NCBI GenBank assembly: GCA_029287645.1
Contig: JARFQS010000160.1
Location: 1-9,088, forward strand
From: Thermoanaerobaculia bacterium
GTDB taxonomy: Bacteria; Acidobacteriota; Thermoanaerobaculia; Multivoradales; JAHEKO01
Direction of reading: 5' to 3'
Length of the DNA: 9,088 bases
In this document: in pieces, positions 7,119 to 9,088 of the stretch
Layout: every line of letters starts with the position of its first letter
Numbering within the stretch: the first letter of the stretch is position 1
Translations under genes and position numbers: made by a program
Notes under the pieces: generated by a model
Seen by the model: the letters and a program-made list of their open reading frames with translations, nothing else
The model's database searches: none
Told to the model about the DNA's origin: nothing

Positions 7119-7703
7119 CTACCGACCCTCGTTCTTGAGGATCTTTTGCCACTTGTTGCCCATCTTCTTGAAGATGTTGTCGATCTGCTTGTCGACCTTC
7201 TCCGGCTTCGCCTTGAGCGTCACAGTTCCGGTACCTCTCCAGATCAGCTGCTTGTCGCCTGGTTCGTAGGCATCGAGGATCAAGGTGCCATCCGTGTAGG
7301 TCGTGGCTCGCGTCGTCGTAGTGCCCATGCCGCCGTAGTAGCCACCGTAGCCACCATATCCGTACCGGCCATAGCCACCCCAGCCCGGGCCCCAGCCGCC
7401 GTAGCCCCAGTTGTCGGTCGTGAAGACGGTGTTGTCCTTGGTGGTGACGTGGAAGGTCACATACATGTCACCACCGGAGTCGACCTCCTTCAAACCGCCG
7501 GAGGTCAAGTTGGCGATCATCTTGTCCTTGATGCGCTGGTCCGCCAAACCGTTGCCGGTGTTCGAATCGGGCGTGTCTACGTAGGTAAAAGTCTTGATCT
7601 GCTCGAAATCGAAGTCGCGAGCGTAGTCGATCGTGATCTTCTGAGCGATCGAGGGTGCTGCGACGATCGCCAATGCGATCATCAGAATCATCATCTTCTT
7701 CAT
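7119..7703 (-). CDS. DUF4136 family exported protein with Gly/Tyr-rich insert
   Basis: A DUF4136-type envelope protein of unknown function; many relatives are lipoproteins, but this one has no lipobox cysteine. From ATG 7703 (194 aa) the signal peptide is MKKMMILMIALAIVAAPSIA|Q. The mature part starts with KITIDYARDFDFEQIKTF, typical of the family, followed by LADQRIKDKMIANLTSGGLKEVDSGGDMYVTFHV. A Gly/Tyr/Trp-rich low-complexity stretch occupies about 99-127. The fold resumes with GTLILDAYEPGDKQLIWRGTGTVTL and ends in a basic helix. Start 7703 has GGAG with a 7-nt spacer. An alternative ATG at 7745 also has AGGAGG (9-nt spacer) and would add an arginine-rich 14-residue extension. It is divergent from the TonB receptor and upstream of the DUF4440-like gene. 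Confidence 0.85.
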   Translation of the reverse strand: MKKMMILMIALAIVAAPSIAQKITIDYARDFDFEQIKTFTYVDTPDSNTGNGLADQRIKDKMIANLTSGGLKEVDSGGDMYVTFHVTTKDNTVFTTDNWGYGGWGPGWGGYGRYGYGGYGGYYGGMGTTTTRATTYTDGTLILDAYEPGDKQLIWRGTGTVTLKAKPEKVDKQIDNIFKKMGNKWQKILKNEGR

Positions 7704-7766
7704 ATACCTTCTCCTTTCGTTGCGGGATCGAACGACTTTGCCCATTCACTCTAACCTCCTGTCCTT

Positions 7767-7793
7767 ACGAAATCCAGGCCTTTTGGGTTTCGT
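7767..7793. repeat. Inverted repeat upstream of the DUF4136 gene
   Basis: Arms 7767-7776 (ACGAAATCCA) and 7784-7793 are complementary at 9 of 10 positions, with a 7-nt loop; the tenth is a G-U pair on the plus strand. It sits between the DUF4136 start and the riboswitch. It could be an operator or a 5'-leader stem. Confidence 0.35.
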
Positions 7794-7874
7794 CCAGCGC
7801 CTCGACTCCCGCGCCCGGACCGGCCTATGCTTGACCTGCCGAGGTCGAGAGGGGGAAACTGGAGCCGACAGACA
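7794..7874 (+). promoter_or_regulatory. Likely promoter region of the riboswitch/TonB receptor transcript
   Basis: A promoter must lie upstream of the aptamer. Candidates are TCGACT (7802-7807), an 18-nt gap, then TATGCT (7826-7831), each 4/6 to consensus, or TTGACC (7831-7836, 5/6) with only a poor -10 near 7855. Neither is convincing, so the assignment is by position only. Confidence 0.3.
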
Positions 7875-7950
7875 GCCTAGGGGTGGCCACTCGGCCTGAG
7901 ATGAAACCCTCGAACCTGATCCGGATCATACCGGCGTAGGGAACGGCGAC
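7875..7950 (+). ncRNA. TPP (THI-box) riboswitch
   Basis: The conserved thiamine pyrophosphate aptamer is readable in order. GGGGTG (7880-7885) opens P2, with GGGT (7881-7884) pairing ACCC (7906-7909). P3 is GCC/GGC. The invariant CTGAGA is at 7896-7901. GAACCTGAT (7912-7920) precedes CCGG (7921-7924) pairing CCGG (7931-7934), and the diagnostic GCGTAGGGAA is at 7934-7943. P1 appears short (GCC 7875-7877 with GGC 7945-7947), and its exact extent is uncertain. The aptamer ends about 75 nt before the ATG of the TonB receptor on the same strand. By known family behaviour, TPP binding should lower expression of that gene, which points to thiamine or precursor uptake. Confidence 0.95.
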
Positions 7951-7994
7951 ACCGACCCCACAACAGTTTCGAATGGATCTCGAGCTCGATCCGA

Positions 7995-8020
7995 GTCGGT
8001 CGATCCCCGGGGAGACCGAC
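7995..8020 (+). promoter_or_regulatory. SD-sequestering hairpin (riboswitch expression platform)
   Basis: GTCGGTC (7995-8001) pairs perfectly with GACCGAC (8014-8020), with an inner TCC/GGA stem. The helix buries the likely ribosome-binding site GGGGAG (8009-8014), 7 nt before ATG 8022. The left arm can instead pair with ACCGAC at 7951-7956, just after the aptamer, which would free the SD. No uridine run follows, so translational rather than transcriptional control is favoured. Confidence 0.6.
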
Positions 8021-8021
8021 C

Positions 8022-9088
8022 ATGCGCTCGAATAGCATCAGATACACGATTTGGCTCGTCCTCGTGGCGATGCTCTTGCCTGTGAACTCGGTCGCCGCAG
8101 CGGCTCAGGAGTCCACCGAGACGGACGGCGAGCCGAGCGAGGAGCCCGAATCACCGCCAGCCGTCGAAGAGACGATCACGGTCATCGGAATTCGGGCTGG
8201 TGAAGAGGTGCCTGTCACCAAGACGAACCTCGATCGCGCGCAGATCGACACCCTCAGCTACGGTCAGGACGTACCCCAGCTTCTGCAGTACACCCCGGCG
8301 ATGACGTGGTACTCGGATTCAGGAGTCGGATCCAACTACTCCTACTTCAGCATGCGCGGCATCCAGCAGACCCGCATCAACATGACCTTCGACGGCGCCC
8401 CTCTCAACGACCCGGCAGAGCACGCGGTCTACTTCAATAATTTCCACGACTTCACGAACACGGTCGACAGCATCCAGATCCAACGTGGCGTCGGCACCTC
8501 CTCGGTCGGCTCGCCCTCCTACGGAGGATCGGTCAATTTCGCCAGCTCCCCGCCCGCTCAGGATCGGAGCGGCGACCTTCGCCTCGCCCTCGGCTCGTAC
8601 GACACGAAGAGAGCCTCCTTCGGTTACGAGTCCGGCGTCTTCGAGAACGGGTTCTCCGTCGGCGGCCGATTCTCCTACGCCGACACCGACGGGTATCGAG
8701 ACAATTCGGGAACCAAGCACCAGACGGGCTTTCTCGACGCGGCATGGCAAGGCCAGCGATCCTCGCTGAAACTGGTCTCGTTCTTCGGTGAGGTGGAGAC
8801 TCAGCTGGCGTGGTTGGCGGTCGAGCCGGAGATTCTACAAGTCGATAGGACGTTCAATCCCCTCGATGAAGAGGAGCGCGACAACTTCCGCCAGAACTTC
8901 GCTCAGCTCAAGTACACCCGCGCGCTGCGCAACGACACTCTGCTGACAGCTTCCCTCTACTACAACGGGGCGGATGGCTGGTTCCGCCTGTGGGACGTTC
9001 CCGCGGTGAAGGCCAACCTGCTCCAGTACGGCATCGATCAGGCGTTTGTTGGCAGTATGGTTACGGCCAGCAAGAGCTTCGACCGTCT
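8022..9088 (+). CDS. TonB-dependent outer-membrane receptor, TPP-riboswitch controlled (partial)
   Basis: An outer-membrane active-transport channel; the first 355 codons are present and no stop is reached. Residues 1-29 form a signal peptide (hydrophobic 9-20, cleavage near AAAQ). A Glu/Pro-rich linker follows, then the TonB box at about 50-56 (ETITVIG). The plug domain (about 62-180) contains DVPQLLQYTPAM, SYFSMRGIQQTRINMTFDGAPLNDP, VDSIQIQRGVGTSSVGSPSYGGSVNF. Barrel strands begin with RLALGSYDTKRASFGYESG, and the segment around AWLAVEPE...DRTFNPLDEEERDNF recalls FecA-like loop regions. The upstream TPP riboswitch predicts thiamine, a phosphate ester or a precursor as substrate. SD GGGGAG lies 7 nt before ATG 8022. 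A thiamine-related inner-membrane transporter or salvage gene would be expected beyond the right edge. Confidence 0.95.
   Translation, partial: MRSNSIRYTIWLVLVAMLLPVNSVAAAAQESTETDGEPSEEPESPPAVEETITVIGIRAGEEVPVTKTNLDRAQIDTLSYGQDVPQLLQYTPAMTWYSDSGVGSNYSYFSMRGIQQTRINMTFDGAPLNDPAEHAVYFNNFHDFTNTVDSIQIQRGVGTSSVGSPSYGGSVNFASSPPAQDRSGDLRLALGSYDTKRASFGYESGVFENGFSVGGRFSYADTDGYRDNSGTKHQTGFLDAAWQGQRSSLKLVSFFGEVETQLAWLAVEPEILQVDRTFNPLDEEERDNFRQNFAQLKYTRALRNDTLLTASLYYNGADGWFRLWDVPAVKANLLQYGIDQAFVGSMVTASKSFDR

Noticed and set aside
7116..7754. Plus-strand open frame opposite the DUF4136 gene
   Set aside because: Its translation is a Val/Ala-rich artefact of the complementary strand, while the minus strand has a signal peptide, SD sites and family motifs.
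8319..8750. Minus-strand open frame within the TonB receptor
   Set aside because: The plus strand encodes an uninterrupted signal peptide, TonB box, plug and barrel through this stretch.

Overview
The window is GC-rich bacterial chromosomal DNA with dense, mostly ordinary codon structure. It shows no tRNA, rRNA, mobile element or CRISPR array. The gene types are a multidomain membrane Ser/Thr kinase starting near 'IGETLGHYKVIEKLG', a secreted P1 (DmpA-like) peptidase, a TonB-dependent receptor and a DUF4136 lipid-envelope-type protein. Together they suggest a Gram-negative bacterium, most likely an Acidobacteriota member. That assignment is inference from gene style only.

Layout. Bases 1-1763 (minus strand) hold a two-component system: an OmpR/PhoB-type response regulator overlapping by 4 nt a membrane histidine kinase that runs off the left edge. 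A roughly 490-bp divergent intergenic region follows. Bases 2253-6343 (plus strand) hold a two-gene operon. The first gene encodes a fusion of Hanks-type kinase, transmembrane helix, PEGA-like region, FGE/sulfatase-modifying-factor fold and alpha/beta hydrolase. It is joined by an ATGA stop/start overlap to an apparently exported P1-family peptidase. Bases 6358-7703 (minus strand) hold a SnoaL/DUF4440-like protein and, upstream of it, a DUF4136 protein with a Gly/Tyr-rich insert. They are separated by about 220 bp packed with strong inverted repeats. Bases 7875-9088 (plus strand) hold a TPP riboswitch, an SD-sequestering hairpin and the first 355 codons of a TonB-dependent receptor that continues past the right edge.

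How the genes fit together. The left half is signalling: a His-Asp phosphorelay sits beside a Ser/Thr kinase whose predicted extracytoplasmic half carries a degenerate FGE fold and an intact Ser-Asp-His hydrolase triad. The coupled peptidase suggests the two products work on the same side of the membrane, for example in peptide or ester scavenging. The right edge is a thiamine-responsive uptake unit: the riboswitch predicts that the receptor imports thiamine or a thiamine-related compound. The points most worth checking are the kinase-FGE-hydrolase/peptidase pair, the riboswitch-TonB receptor with a possible anti-sequestor, and the alternative-pairing leader in front of the DUF4440-like gene.
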